64,000 nucleotides of DNA from an uncultured Bacilli bacterium (GTDB taxonomy: Bacteria; Bacillota_I; Bacilli_A; RF39; UBA660): the NCBI GenBank assembly GCA_934101425.1, contig CAKOQQ010000008.1:10237-74236 (forward strand), given 5' to 3'. The notes under the pieces were generated by a model that ran no database searches, was not told the origin of the DNA, and saw nothing but the letters and a program-made list of their open reading frames with translations. The translations under genes were made by a program, and so were the position numbers. Shown in pieces: positions 1 to 8,171 of the stretch (its first letter is position 1; every line of letters starts with the position of its first letter).

Positions 1-28
1 TTACAAAGTAAAATTTGACAATAGTCTG

Positions 29-55
29 AAATACCTTTTAAAAGGTATTTTTTTT
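29..55 (+). terminator. Rho-independent terminator, plus direction
   Basis: A perfect 22-nt palindrome at 29-50 is followed by a T run to 55 on the plus strand. It overlaps the stop codon of rsgA, which converges from the right, so it most likely ends a plus-strand gene beyond the left edge and may serve both directions. Confidence 0.6.
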
Positions 56-874
56 ATCTATAAATTTTAAATAATTTAAATATCTAGAATTTAATATATT
101 AGTACCTACTTGTCTTTTAATTTCACAATCATCTTCCTTATTATGCATACAATCTTTATATTTGCATAAACCTCTATATTTATTAAATTCTATCATATTA
201 TCTCTTATATCACTTTCAGTCATACCACTAAAATCTAATGAACTAAATCCTGGTGTATCTGCTACTAAACCACCTTCTAAACTAAATAATTCAGTATGTC
301 TTGTAGTATGTTTACCTCTATTTAAGGCTTTACTTATTTCATTTGTTTTTAAGTTAAAATCACTATTTAATCTATTTAATAAACTAGATTTACCACTACC
401 ACTTTGTCCTGTAAATACAGTTACTTTATCCTTAAATATATTTTTTATATTTAAATCATTATTATAGTAAACATTATATCCAATAGATTCATAATACTTT
501 TTATAATCATCTATTACTTTAAATTCATCTTTACTTAATAAATCTATTTTAGAAATACATATTATAGGTTTAATATTATTAAATTCTATTGTTACTAATA
601 ATTTATCTAATAAGTTAGTATCAAAATCAGGACTTTTACTACTTGCTAATATTACTACTTGATCTATATTAGCAACACTAGGTCTTACAAGAGAATTTTT
701 TCTCTTTTTTATTTCTAATATATAATTACTATTTTCATCAAATACTACATTATCACCAACTAATGGTATTTCTTTAGTATTTCTAAATTTACCTCTTGGT
801 TTACAAACATATAATTTATCAGATGATTTAATAGTATAATCATTACTAATATTTTTTACTATTTTACCTTCCAT
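38..874 (-). CDS. rsgA: Ribosome small subunit-dependent GTPase RsgA
   Basis: Circularly permuted GTPase that acts late in 30S subunit maturation. The motif order is diagnostic: G4 SKID (about 108-111) comes before the P-loop GQSGSGKSS (156-164) and G3 DTPG (206-209). An N-terminal OB-fold precedes them, and a C-terminal zinc knuckle has C237, C242, H244 and C250. At 278 residues it is slightly short for the family. Its start overlaps the prkC stop in a TAATG, making it the last gene of rlmN-prpC-prkC-rsgA, the conserved Bacillota order. Translation is probably coupled to prkC. Confidence 0.96.
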   Translation of the reverse strand: MEGKIVKNISNDYTIKSSDKLYVCKPRGKFRNTKEIPLVGDNVVFDENSNYILEIKKRKNSLVRPSVANIDQVVILASSKSPDFDTNLLDKLLVTIEFNNIKPIICISKIDLLSKDEFKVIDDYKKYYESIGYNVYYNNDLNIKNIFKDKVTVFTGQSGSGKSSLLNRLNSDFNLKTNEISKALNRGKHTTRHTELFSLEGGLVADTPGFSSLDFSGMTESDIRDNMIEFNKYRGLCKYKDCMHNKEDDCEIKRQVGTNILNSRYLNYLKFIDKKNTF

Positions 875-2574
875 TATTCACCTTTAGCGACTGCAATTTT
901 AATAACTAATGATGCTTTTGCAGTTACAACAGATCCTTCTGGTCTACTTTGTGAAATAATAACTCCTGGTGCATATTCATCTGTTTCTACTTCTGTGAAA
1001 CTACAATTTATATCATTATCAGAGCAGAATGATTCAATAGAAGCTCTACTATAACCTTCTAAATTAAAGTTAGGATAAGTTACTACTATATCTGGAATAG
1101 TAAGTGTTATAGAATCTCCTTCTTCAAGTAATTTTCCAGGTTCAATGCTTTGTTTAATAATTTGATTCTTTTTATATTTAGAATCAGATTTATTTACTTC
1201 CATTTTTTCAGGGAATACATATAAACCTTTTTCTTCTAACATTTTTTTAACTTCATCATAGTCTTTACCAACGTAGTTTTCTATTTTAATGGCGTTACTA
1301 CCTTTAGAAATAATTAAAGTTATTTTTGTATCTTTAACTCTTTTTGCTCCTGCTACTGGACTAGTAGATATAACACTACCTTCTGCTACATCATTACTAT
1401 ATTTTTCTTCATATTCATCTGCTACTATAAAACCTTTTTCTTTTAGTTTATTTTCAGCTTCTAAAATAGTTAAACCAGCTACATTAGGAACTTCTATTTC
1501 TTCTTTTGTTTTACCTGTTGAGAAAAATATAACAAATACTAAACTAGCAGCTACTAGAAATAAGAAAATTGCTCCACTTATCCATACCGCTAAATCTAAA
1601 CCTTTTTTCTTCTTTTGTTTTACCACCTTATTTTCTCCTTCTTCTTTTCTTTCTTCTCTTATAAATTCTTTTACATCTTCTAGATTCTTAGTTTCTTCAA
1701 TATCTTCATGTTCAGGGTAACTATAAACTAATCTTCTAACATTTCTATTTTCTTCTTTCATACATTCTAATAAATCATTTCTCATTTCAGTAACATTTTT
1801 ATATCTATTTTTGGGATTTTTTGCACAACATGCTAAGATAATATTTTCTACTGATTGAGGTATTTCAGGATTTATCTTTGTAACACTAGGAATTGGTTCT
1901 TTTAACTGTTTAATTGCTACTTCAACAGCGTTATCACCTTTAAATGGTACTTTACCAGTTAATAATTCAAACATCAATATTCCCATAGAATATATATCAC
2001 TTCTTATTGTAGAACCACTACCATTTGCCATTTCCGGTGGAAGATAATGAACACTTCCCATTACAGAATTTGTTTGTGTAAGTTCTTGAGCATTTATGGC
2101 AGTTGCAATACCAAAGTCAGTTACTTTAATAGTACCATCATCAAGCATAAGAATATTTTGTGGTTTAATATCTCTATGAATTATATATTTATCATGAGCA
2201 CATTCTATAGCACTAGTAAGTTGTAACATAATATCTATTACTTCTGGTAATGTAAGCGCTCCTCTTTTTTTAATTAAATTTTTAAGAGTTTGACCATCAA
2301 TATATTCCATTACAATAAAATAATTATCATCATCCTTACCAACATCATACATTTCTACAACATTAGGATGAATAATAGTAGCGGCCGCATTAGCTTCTCT
2401 TTGAAATTTTTTTACAAATTTTTCATCTTGAGCTAAATCACCTCTTAATATTTTAACAGCTACATTACGATCTAATATAGTGTCATGAGCTAAATAAACA
2501 TTAGCCATTCCACCTTCACCAATACTTCTAATTATTTGGTATCTATCATTTATTTTTTGACCTTTCATTAGCAT
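874..2574 (-). CDS. prkC: PASTA-domain Ser/Thr protein kinase PrkC (StkP/PknB family)
   Basis: Membrane kinase sensing muropeptides and cell-wall state. The cytoplasmic kinase domain (about 12-270) has the glycine loop GEGGMANVYL (19-28), K41, HRDIKPQN (133-140) and DFG (154-156). An acidic/basic juxtamembrane linker leads to one membrane segment (about 328-351) and then three extracellular PASTA repeats (about 361-566). The ribosome-binding site GAGGTGG lies inside the end of prpC, and the two genes overlap in a TAATG, so kinase and phosphatase are translationally coupled. In spore formers this pair links peptidoglycan signals to germination and cell-wall regulation. Confidence 0.96.
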   Translation of the reverse strand: MLMKGQKINDRYQIIRSIGEGGMANVYLAHDTILDRNVAVKILRGDLAQDEKFVKKFQREANAAATIIHPNVVEMYDVGKDDDNYFIVMEYIDGQTLKNLIKKRGALTLPEVIDIMLQLTSAIECAHDKYIIHRDIKPQNILMLDDGTIKVTDFGIATAINAQELTQTNSVMGSVHYLPPEMANGSGSTIRSDIYSMGILMFELLTGKVPFKGDNAVEVAIKQLKEPIPSVTKINPEIPQSVENIILACCAKNPKNRYKNVTEMRNDLLECMKEENRNVRRLVYSYPEHEDIEETKNLEDVKEFIREERKEEGENKVVKQKKKKGLDLAVWISGAIFLFLVAASLVFVIFFSTGKTKEEIEVPNVAGLTILEAENKLKEKGFIVADEYEEKYSNDVAEGSVISTSPVAGAKRVKDTKITLIISKGSNAIKIENYVGKDYDEVKKMLEEKGLYVFPEKMEVNKSDSKYKKNQIIKQSIEPGKLLEEGDSITLTIPDIVVTYPNFNLEGYSRASIESFCSDNDINCSFTEVETDEYAPGVIISQSRPEGSVVTAKASLVIKIAVAKGE

Positions 2575-3311
2575 TATTTACCACCTCGCATATCTAAGAA
2601 AGCGACTGTTATATTATCAGTACCACCTCTATTGTTGCTTTTTGATATAAGTTTTTGTAGTTTTTCTTCTATTGTTTTATGTTCATCTAATACTTTTTCT
2701 ATTGCTTCTTCACTAAGCATATTAGTTAAACCATCACTACATAAGAAAATTCCTTCTACATTATCTTCAACATCAAATATATCCATTTCTACTTTTTTAT
2801 CTGCACCAAGTGCTCTCATAAGTACATTCTTTCTTGGATGATTCTTAGCTTCTTCTTCACTTAATTCTCCACTTCTTACTAATAAGTTTACTAATGTATG
2901 ATCAGTAGTTATTTTATGTAATCTCTTATTTTTAAGTACATATCCAGAACTATCTCCTATATTACCAAATAACAAGAAATCTTTAGTATATAAAGCTAGT
3001 ACTAAAGTTGTACCCATACCTTCACTACCTGGATTTTCACTAGTATATTTATATATTGCTGCATTAGCTTCTCCAACTATTTCTTTTATCCAATTTATAG
3101 TATCTTCTTTAGAACCAATTTTACTTATTTGTTCAAATCTTTTACCAATTTTATTAACAACGATATTTGATGCTATTTCTCCTCCAGTATGCCCTCCCAT
3201 ACCATCAGCTACTATAAGTAAATATTCATCAAAATCATTTTTGATAATAAGGACACTATCTTCATTTCTTTCCCTAACTTTTCCAGGATCAGTTAAATAA
3301 AAATATTCCAT
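2574..3311 (-). CDS. prpC: PP2C-family Ser/Thr phosphatase PrpC
   Basis: Metal-dependent PPM phosphatase that reverses PrkC phosphorylation. Visible motifs are RNED near residue 15, the metal site ADGMGGHTGGE (35-45), GDSSGY, SDGLTNM and the final GGTDN, which together give the usual acidic metal ligands. Its 245 residues match the family. It is cytoplasmic. The gene overlaps rlmN upstream and prkC downstream by one base each (TAATG), so it sits in a tightly coupled block. Confidence 0.95.
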   Translation of the reverse strand: MEYFYLTDPGKVRERNEDSVLIIKNDFDEYLLIVADGMGGHTGGEIASNIVVNKIGKRFEQISKIGSKEDTINWIKEIVGEANAAIYKYTSENPGSEGMGTTLVLALYTKDFLLFGNIGDSSGYVLKNKRLHKITTDHTLVNLLVRSGELSEEEAKNHPRKNVLMRALGADKKVEMDIFDVEDNVEGIFLCSDGLTNMLSEEAIEKVLDEHKTIEEKLQKLISKSNNRGGTDNITVAFLDMRGGK

Positions 3312-4330
3312 TATTCACCTCTATTTTCTTTCGCTTTTAATTGACCACAAGCTCCACTAACTTTAGAACCAAATTCGCGTCTTATAGTCACATTAATATT
3401 ATGTTTTTTTAAAGTATCATAAAACTTCATAATTACGTCTTTATCACTTTTCTTATATTTACTACTAGTTTCATTATAAGGTATTAAATTTACATAACAA
3501 TTTAGTCCCTTAAGTAAGTTAGCTAATTCTATGGCAGAGGATACGCTATCATTAACATCTTTAAGTAAAATATATTCAAAAGTAACTCTTCTATTTGTTT
3601 TATCTATATATTCTTTTATAGCACTTATAAGTTTTTCTATATTATAAGCTCTATTAATAGGCATAAGTTCATTTCTAATTTTATTATTAGGTGCATGAAG
3701 ACTTATCGCTAAATTAACTTGTTTATAATTAGAAAATTCTTTTATTTTAGGAACTATTCCACAAGTAGATATAGTTATATGTCTACTACCTAAACTAATA
3801 CCTTTACTATCATTTATAATGTCTATAAATTTAATTACATTATCATAATTATCAAAAGGTTCACCTATACCCATAAGTACAATATGAGTAATCCTAAGTG
3901 ATTCCGTGATTTCTACAGTTAATATTTGACTAACCATTTCAGAAGGTAATAAATCCCTTACTTTTTTAAGTCTTCCACTTTCACAGAAGGCACATCCCAT
4001 ATTACAACCCAATTCAGTTGAAATACATAAACTATTACCATAGTCGTGAAACATAAGTACACACTCTATTTTGTTATTATCACTTAAATTAAATAAATAC
4101 TTTTTAACACCTGTATCTTCTTCTTTTTTTACTAATTCTAAAAGTCCTATAGTAAAATCTTCTTTAAGTTTAGTTATAAGTTCTTTTTTTAAATTAGTCA
4201 TTTCATCAAAAGATGATACTCTTTTTTTATATAACCAATCAAATATTTGATCTGCAGTAAACTTTTTATACCCCAAATCTAATAAATAATTGAGTAATTC
4301 CTCATATGTAAGATTATAAATACTACTCAT
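3311..4330 (-). CDS. rlmN: 23S rRNA/tRNA (adenine-C2)-methyltransferase RlmN
   Basis: Radical-SAM enzyme that methylates C2 of A2503 in 23S rRNA and A37 in some tRNAs. The CX3CX2C iron-sulfur motif is C109-C113-C116 (CNMGCAFC), and the C-terminal methyl-carrying cysteine is C328 in SGACGQL. The second catalytic cysteine expected near residue 110-120 of the fold is compatible with this pattern. Length 339 is typical. It is the first gene of rlmN-prpC-prkC-rsgA. A hairpin just upstream separates it from secG. Confidence 0.95.
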   Translation of the reverse strand: MSSIYNLTYEELLNYLLDLGYKKFTADQIFDWLYKKRVSSFDEMTNLKKELITKLKEDFTIGLLELVKKEEDTGVKKYLFNLSDNNKIECVLMFHDYGNSLCISTELGCNMGCAFCESGRLKKVRDLLPSEMVSQILTVEITESLRITHIVLMGIGEPFDNYDNVIKFIDIINDSKGISLGSRHITISTCGIVPKIKEFSNYKQVNLAISLHAPNNKIRNELMPINRAYNIEKLISAIKEYIDKTNRRVTFEYILLKDVNDSVSSAIELANLLKGLNCYVNLIPYNETSSKYKKSDKDVIMKFYDTLKKHNINVTIRREFGSKVSGACGQLKAKENRGE

Positions 4331-4377
4331 ATTTTCACCTATACCAATTATAGCATTTTTAATATAATAAGTAAAAC

Positions 4378-4426
4378 AAAAAACAATACTAAATCGTTAT
4401 AAAATAACTATTTAATATTGTTTTTT
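4378..4426 (-). terminator. Terminator after secG
   Basis: Inverted repeat of about 17 bp (4378-4394 with 4410-4426). On the minus strand it ends in a T6 tract. It lies between secG and rlmN, so rlmN probably has its own promoter. Confidence 0.65.
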
Positions 4427-4446
4427 ACTTTTATTAGACATAAGTC

Positions 4447-4659
4447 TTATATATTCATAATTATAGAAATAACAAAGAAAGCGATTACAAGAGCTAATGT
4501 AAGTCTTGTAATAAATAATTCTCCGCCTCTTTCTTTTCTATTAGCAAATAAATCACTACTACCGCCACTAATTATATTAGATGTACTTTCTGCTTTACCA
4601 GATTGTAATAATACTAATGCAATTAATAAGATTGATACTATCATTAATAATACTGTCAT
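4447..4659 (-). CDS. secG: Preprotein translocase subunit SecG
   Basis: Small membrane subunit of the SecYEG channel. The 70 residues contain two hydrophobic segments (about 1-18 and 50-68) joined by a polar loop with the family's LLQSGKAES and GGSSDLFANR motifs. A GGTGAAAT-type ribosome-binding site precedes the ATG. It stands between the ymfH-like peptidase and rlmN and is closed off downstream by a strong hairpin. Confidence 0.93.
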   Translation of the reverse strand: MTVLLMIVSILLIALVLLQSGKAESTSNIISGGSSDLFANRKERGGELFITRLTLALVIAFFVISIIMNI

Positions 4660-4710
4660 AATTTCACCTCAATACTTAGTAATTTTAACATATTTAATAA
4701 ATAAATGCAA

Positions 4711-5982
4711 CTATTTAGGTTCTATTATATAAATTAGTTTATTAGATAAGTCAATATTACTTACTACATAAGAAACATCATCCATAGTTAAATTTTTAAC
4801 TAATTCAAGTTCATTTGTATATACTTTATTATAATCAGTTATATCATCTATTATTCTATCATTAGTTCTAAATATATTTTCAGTAGAACTTATAAGACCA
4901 CTTATCATTATACGTTTTCTTCTTTCAAATTCAAGTGGAGTTATAGATAAATGTGATAGTGTTTCTGTGATTTCTTTTATAAGAACTTTTTCTTTTTTAG
5001 TTTCTGCTAATAATAATACTAAATAATGGGTATCAGTAACCATTACAGTAGTAGATACAGGAGATGTAATAATATCAGATTCTCTTAATTTTTCACTTAA
5101 TATAGAAGTAGATCCTACCTTTAAATCAAATATATGATTTATTAGTCTAGTAGCCATTTTAGAATCTATATCTTTAAATAAATTTTTATTTATTTTATAA
5201 GCTAAACATACTTTACTAATAGAAGTATTCATTTTAACTTTTTCTTCTTTTTTAGCTACTTTATCAGGTTCTTTATATTTTTTTCTTACAATTTTCTTTT
5301 CTTCTTTTAAATCTCTTTTACTTTCAAAATCTTTTATTATAGTTATTACTTCAGTTGGGTTAACATTACCAGTTACTACTATAAACATATTAGATGGATG
5401 ATAAAAAGTATTATAGCATTCATATAATTGTTCTTTTGTTATACTTCTTATACTTTCTAGATCACCTAATATAGAAACATTATAAGGTAATTTAATAAAA
5501 GCATTTTCTAAAGCTCCATAAAATATACGACTATATGGATTATCTTCATTCATCCTATATTCTTGTTCTATTATGCCTTTTTCCTTTTCTACATTTTCAT
5601 CTGTAAAATATGGACTTTCCACATAATGAAGTAACATCTCTAAATTTTCTTTAAAATATTCTGTACCAAAGAATAAATAACTTGTTCTCTCATAACTAGT
5701 ATTGGCATTAGCGTTTGCACCACGTTCTTGATAAAAACTAAAAACATTAGTATTATCTTCTTCTTCAAATAATTTATGTTCTAAGAAGTGAGCGATTCCC
5801 TTTGGAAACTTCTTCATTTTAGTTTCATTTAGAGGTATGAATTCATTATCTTTTCCACCATATTTAGTATTATATGTTACATAGATATTATTACAGTCAT
5901 TCTTAGGAATTACATATATTTCAAGACCATTATCTAGTTTTTCATAATATAAATCCATATCAATTATTTTCTTCTTTTTCAT
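4711..5982 (-). CDS. ymfH: M16-family zinc metallopeptidase, YmfH-like (catalytic partner)
   Basis: Pitrilysin/insulinase-type peptidase. It keeps the inverted zinc motif HFLEH (H65, E68, H69) and the downstream glutamate in the EKGIIEQEY stretch (about 139-147), so it should be active. The two M16 halves are about 1-230 and 245-423. The gene overlaps its upstream neighbour by ATGA (5979-5982). That neighbour is a second M16 protein without the zinc motif, matching the YmfF/YmfH pairs of Bacilli, in which one subunit is catalytic and one is not. Substrate unknown; predicted cytoplasmic. Confidence 0.88.
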   Translation of the reverse strand: MKKKKIIDMDLYYEKLDNGLEIYVIPKNDCNNIYVTYNTKYGGKDNEFIPLNETKMKKFPKGIAHFLEHKLFEEEDNTNVFSFYQERGANANANTSYERTSYLFFGTEYFKENLEMLLHYVESPYFTDENVEKEKGIIEQEYRMNEDNPYSRIFYGALENAFIKLPYNVSILGDLESIRSITKEQLYECYNTFYHPSNMFIVVTGNVNPTEVITIIKDFESKRDLKEEKKIVRKKYKEPDKVAKKEEKVKMNTSISKVCLAYKINKNLFKDIDSKMATRLINHIFDLKVGSTSILSEKLRESDIITSPVSTTVMVTDTHYLVLLLAETKKEKVLIKEITETLSHLSITPLEFERRKRIMISGLISSTENIFRTNDRIIDDITDYNKVYTNELELVKNLTMDDVSYVVSNIDLSNKLIYIIEPK

Positions 5983-7235
5983 GCTTCACCCTCTAATAAA
6001 TAGATTGTATCCATATGTATTTTTTTACTAAACTTAATAATATCTTCTTTTGTTACCTTTTCTATTTCTTTTTTTCTTTCTTCTAATAAGTCTAAATCTA
6101 AATATTCTTTAGACACATATAATGACATCATTGAATAAATAGAATCTTCTAATTCCTTAAATGTACTTAAATATGTAATTTTACCTTTTTCTAGTTCTTC
6201 ATCTTTAATATTACCACTAGATATATCTTTTAATATTTTTTTAATTAGCGTTACACACTTTTTAAAATCAGATGCATTTATACCAGATGAAATTAACATA
6301 GTATTAGTTACACCACTAAAACTAGATGATATAGAATAACATAATGAATTTTCTTCACGTACTATACTAAATAGTCTAGAATCAGGACTACCACCTAAAA
6401 TAAAGTTATACATATTAGCGACATACTTTCTTTCTTTTTCAGATAAATTTTCACATTTAAAACCAATTATTAAACTAGATTGATTAAACTTACTTTTTTC
6501 TTTAACAATTTGTTCTTTTTTTCTAAACTTAGTATGTTTTACAATATGAGAACCTTTATCTTTTTTCAAGGTATTAATTGCCATATATTTACTTATAATG
6601 TCTTTAATATCATTATTAAAATCTCCAATTATAAAAATATCTACAGTATCACTATTTAATACTTTTTTATAATATTCATATAAATTCTTTTCATTAATAC
6701 CTTTTAAATCTTCCAAATACCCTACACCATTTAAAGCTATACTACTATCTTTATCCATAGCTTCATAACATTTTGCTACTGCATATCTTCTTGGATTATC
6801 TTTAAATGTATCTAAATCTTCTAAAAGGATATTTTTAGCTTTATTAAAACTATTAGTATCAAACTTACCATTATCTACATTAGGATTAAATATAAATTCT
6901 AAAAAATACTTTATAGTTTCTTCTAACATACATTCTTCTGTATATTTACTATTTAAAAATGAAGTATCAAAACTGATAATATTATAGTTCCCAGAAATAG
7001 ATGTATTAGCGGATACATTAACTCCATATAATTCTTCACTTTTAATATCTAATAATCTTTTAGAGGGATAATTCTTAGTTGATTCCAATAATACATTAAT
7101 TAACATATTTCTATATGTTATCTCTTCTTTGTTTATTAGACTTTTAAAGTTAATTTTAATACAATTTTTCTTAAACTTCTTAGTTTTTATTAAATGAATA
7201 TTATAGGCAAGATTTTCTTCTTTTGTATATTCCAT
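5979..7235 (-). CDS. ymfF: M16-family peptidase homolog, YmfF-like (non-catalytic partner)
   Basis: 418 residues with the M16 fold pattern (ELYGVNVSA early; GGSPDSRLFSIVREENSLCY in the second half), but no HxxEH motif, so it is predicted to lack catalysis. Pitrilysin relatives often work as an active/inactive pair, and this gene is coupled by ATGA to the active partner. The RFSIVRE-type R/Y region in the C-terminal half fits the substrate-binding role of such subunits. It lies 10 bases after deoD. Function beyond the pairing is inferred. Confidence 0.85.
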   Translation of the reverse strand: MEYTKEENLAYNIHLIKTKKFKKNCIKINFKSLINKEEITYRNMLINVLLESTKNYPSKRLLDIKSEELYGVNVSANTSISGNYNIISFDTSFLNSKYTEECMLEETIKYFLEFIFNPNVDNGKFDTNSFNKAKNILLEDLDTFKDNPRRYAVAKCYEAMDKDSSIALNGVGYLEDLKGINEKNLYEYYKKVLNSDTVDIFIIGDFNNDIKDIISKYMAINTLKKDKGSHIVKHTKFRKKEQIVKEKSKFNQSSLIIGFKCENLSEKERKYVANMYNFILGGSPDSRLFSIVREENSLCYSISSSFSGVTNTMLISSGINASDFKKCVTLIKKILKDISSGNIKDEELEKGKITYLSTFKELEDSIYSMMSLYVSKEYLDLDLLEERKKEIEKVTKEDIIKFSKKIHMDTIYLLEGEA

Positions 7236-7245
7236 AAGTTCCTTT

Positions 7246-7944
7246 CTAGATTGATTTTAAAGCTAATTCAATCATCTTATTTAGAGATTTTTCTCTATCA
7301 GTACTAGAAGCTTTTTCTTTTGTTATAAAATGATCAGTAACAGTAAGAAGACAAGCAGCTTCTTTATTTAGTACTTTAGCATTACTAAATAAGGCAAATG
7401 ATTCCATTTCAACCCCTAAACAATTATATTTATCTCTTAAAACTTCATAATTATCATTTTCTTTATAGAAAACATCACTAGAATATATAGTTCCTTCAAC
7501 TAAATCTATATTATTATTCTTACCAGTTTCTTTAATTTTATTATTTAATTCTTTACTTGCAGAAATAATATTATCATTATATCCATTTTGTACTTTAGCA
7601 AATGAAGAGTCACTATATGCATTATCTACTAAAATAACGTCAAATAGTTTTACTTTATCAGTGTATACTCCACATGTACCAATTCTAATAATTTTTTCTA
7701 CATTATAAAATTTATATAATTCATAAGAATATATACCTATACTAGGCATACCCATACCAGATGCCATAACAGTTACTAATTTATCATTATAGTATCCAGT
7801 ATATGCATATATATTTCTTACGGTATTTACTAATTTATAATCTTTTAAATAATTTTCTGCTATATATTTAGCTCTTAAAGGATCTCCAGGCATAATCACA
7901 ACTTTAGCAATTTCACCTTCTAAAGCATTAATGTGTGGTGTCAT
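7246..7944 (-). CDS. deoD: Purine-nucleoside phosphorylase DeoD
   Basis: Hexameric purine-nucleoside phosphorylase that splits (deoxy)inosine, guanosine or adenosine with phosphate for purine salvage. Visible motifs are VVIMPGDPLRAKYIAE near residue 15, GTCGVY in the phosphate/nucleoside site and the VEMESFALF stretch with the ribose-binding Met-Glu. Length 232 is standard. A perfect AGGAGG ribosome-binding site forms the last two codons of the small upstream membrane protein gene, so translation of the two is closely linked. Confidence 0.95.
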   Translation of the reverse strand: MTPHINALEGEIAKVVIMPGDPLRAKYIAENYLKDYKLVNTVRNIYAYTGYYNDKLVTVMASGMGMPSIGIYSYELYKFYNVEKIIRIGTCGVYTDKVKLFDVILVDNAYSDSSFAKVQNGYNDNIISASKELNNKIKETGKNNNIDLVEGTIYSSDVFYKENDNYEVLRDKYNCLGVEMESFALFSNAKVLNKEAACLLTVTDHFITKEKASSTDREKSLNKMIELALKSI

Positions 7945-7946
7945 AA

Positions 7947-8111
7947 TTACCTCCTATATAAATATACAAATAAAAATGCAATTAAAACAATAGGCATTAA
8001 TAATTGTGAAATGATTGCCCATGTATTATTAATAAACCATATACCTATAAGTATACCTATTACTACTACAAATAATAAGTATATTATTGTGTTAACTTTA
8101 TTTTTACTCAT
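7947..8111 (-). CDS. Small two-helix membrane protein, 54 residues
   Basis: An ATG at 8111 with GGTGATA upstream opens a 54-codon frame that ends AGG AGG TAA at 7947, so its last two arginine codons are the Shine-Dalgarno sequence of deoD. The product starts MSKNKVNT and is almost entirely hydrophobic, with two likely membrane helices (about 8-27 and 31-51) and a YLYRR tail. I do not recognise a family. Codon use matches its neighbours, and the ribosome-binding site plus coupling to deoD support real translation. Confidence 0.6.
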   Translation of the reverse strand: MSKNKVNTIIYLLFVVVIGILIGIWFINNTWAIISQLLMPIVLIAFLFVYLYRR

Positions 8112-8147
8112 ATTATCACCTATTTAATTATAACATAATAACTAAAG

Positions 8148-8171
8148 AAAAGACACATTATTGTGTCTTTT
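8148..8171 (-). terminator. Terminator at the 3' end of uvrA
   Basis: A 10-bp stem (8148-8157 with 8162-8171) includes the uvrA stop codon and is followed by a T-rich run on the minus strand. Confidence 0.7.
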
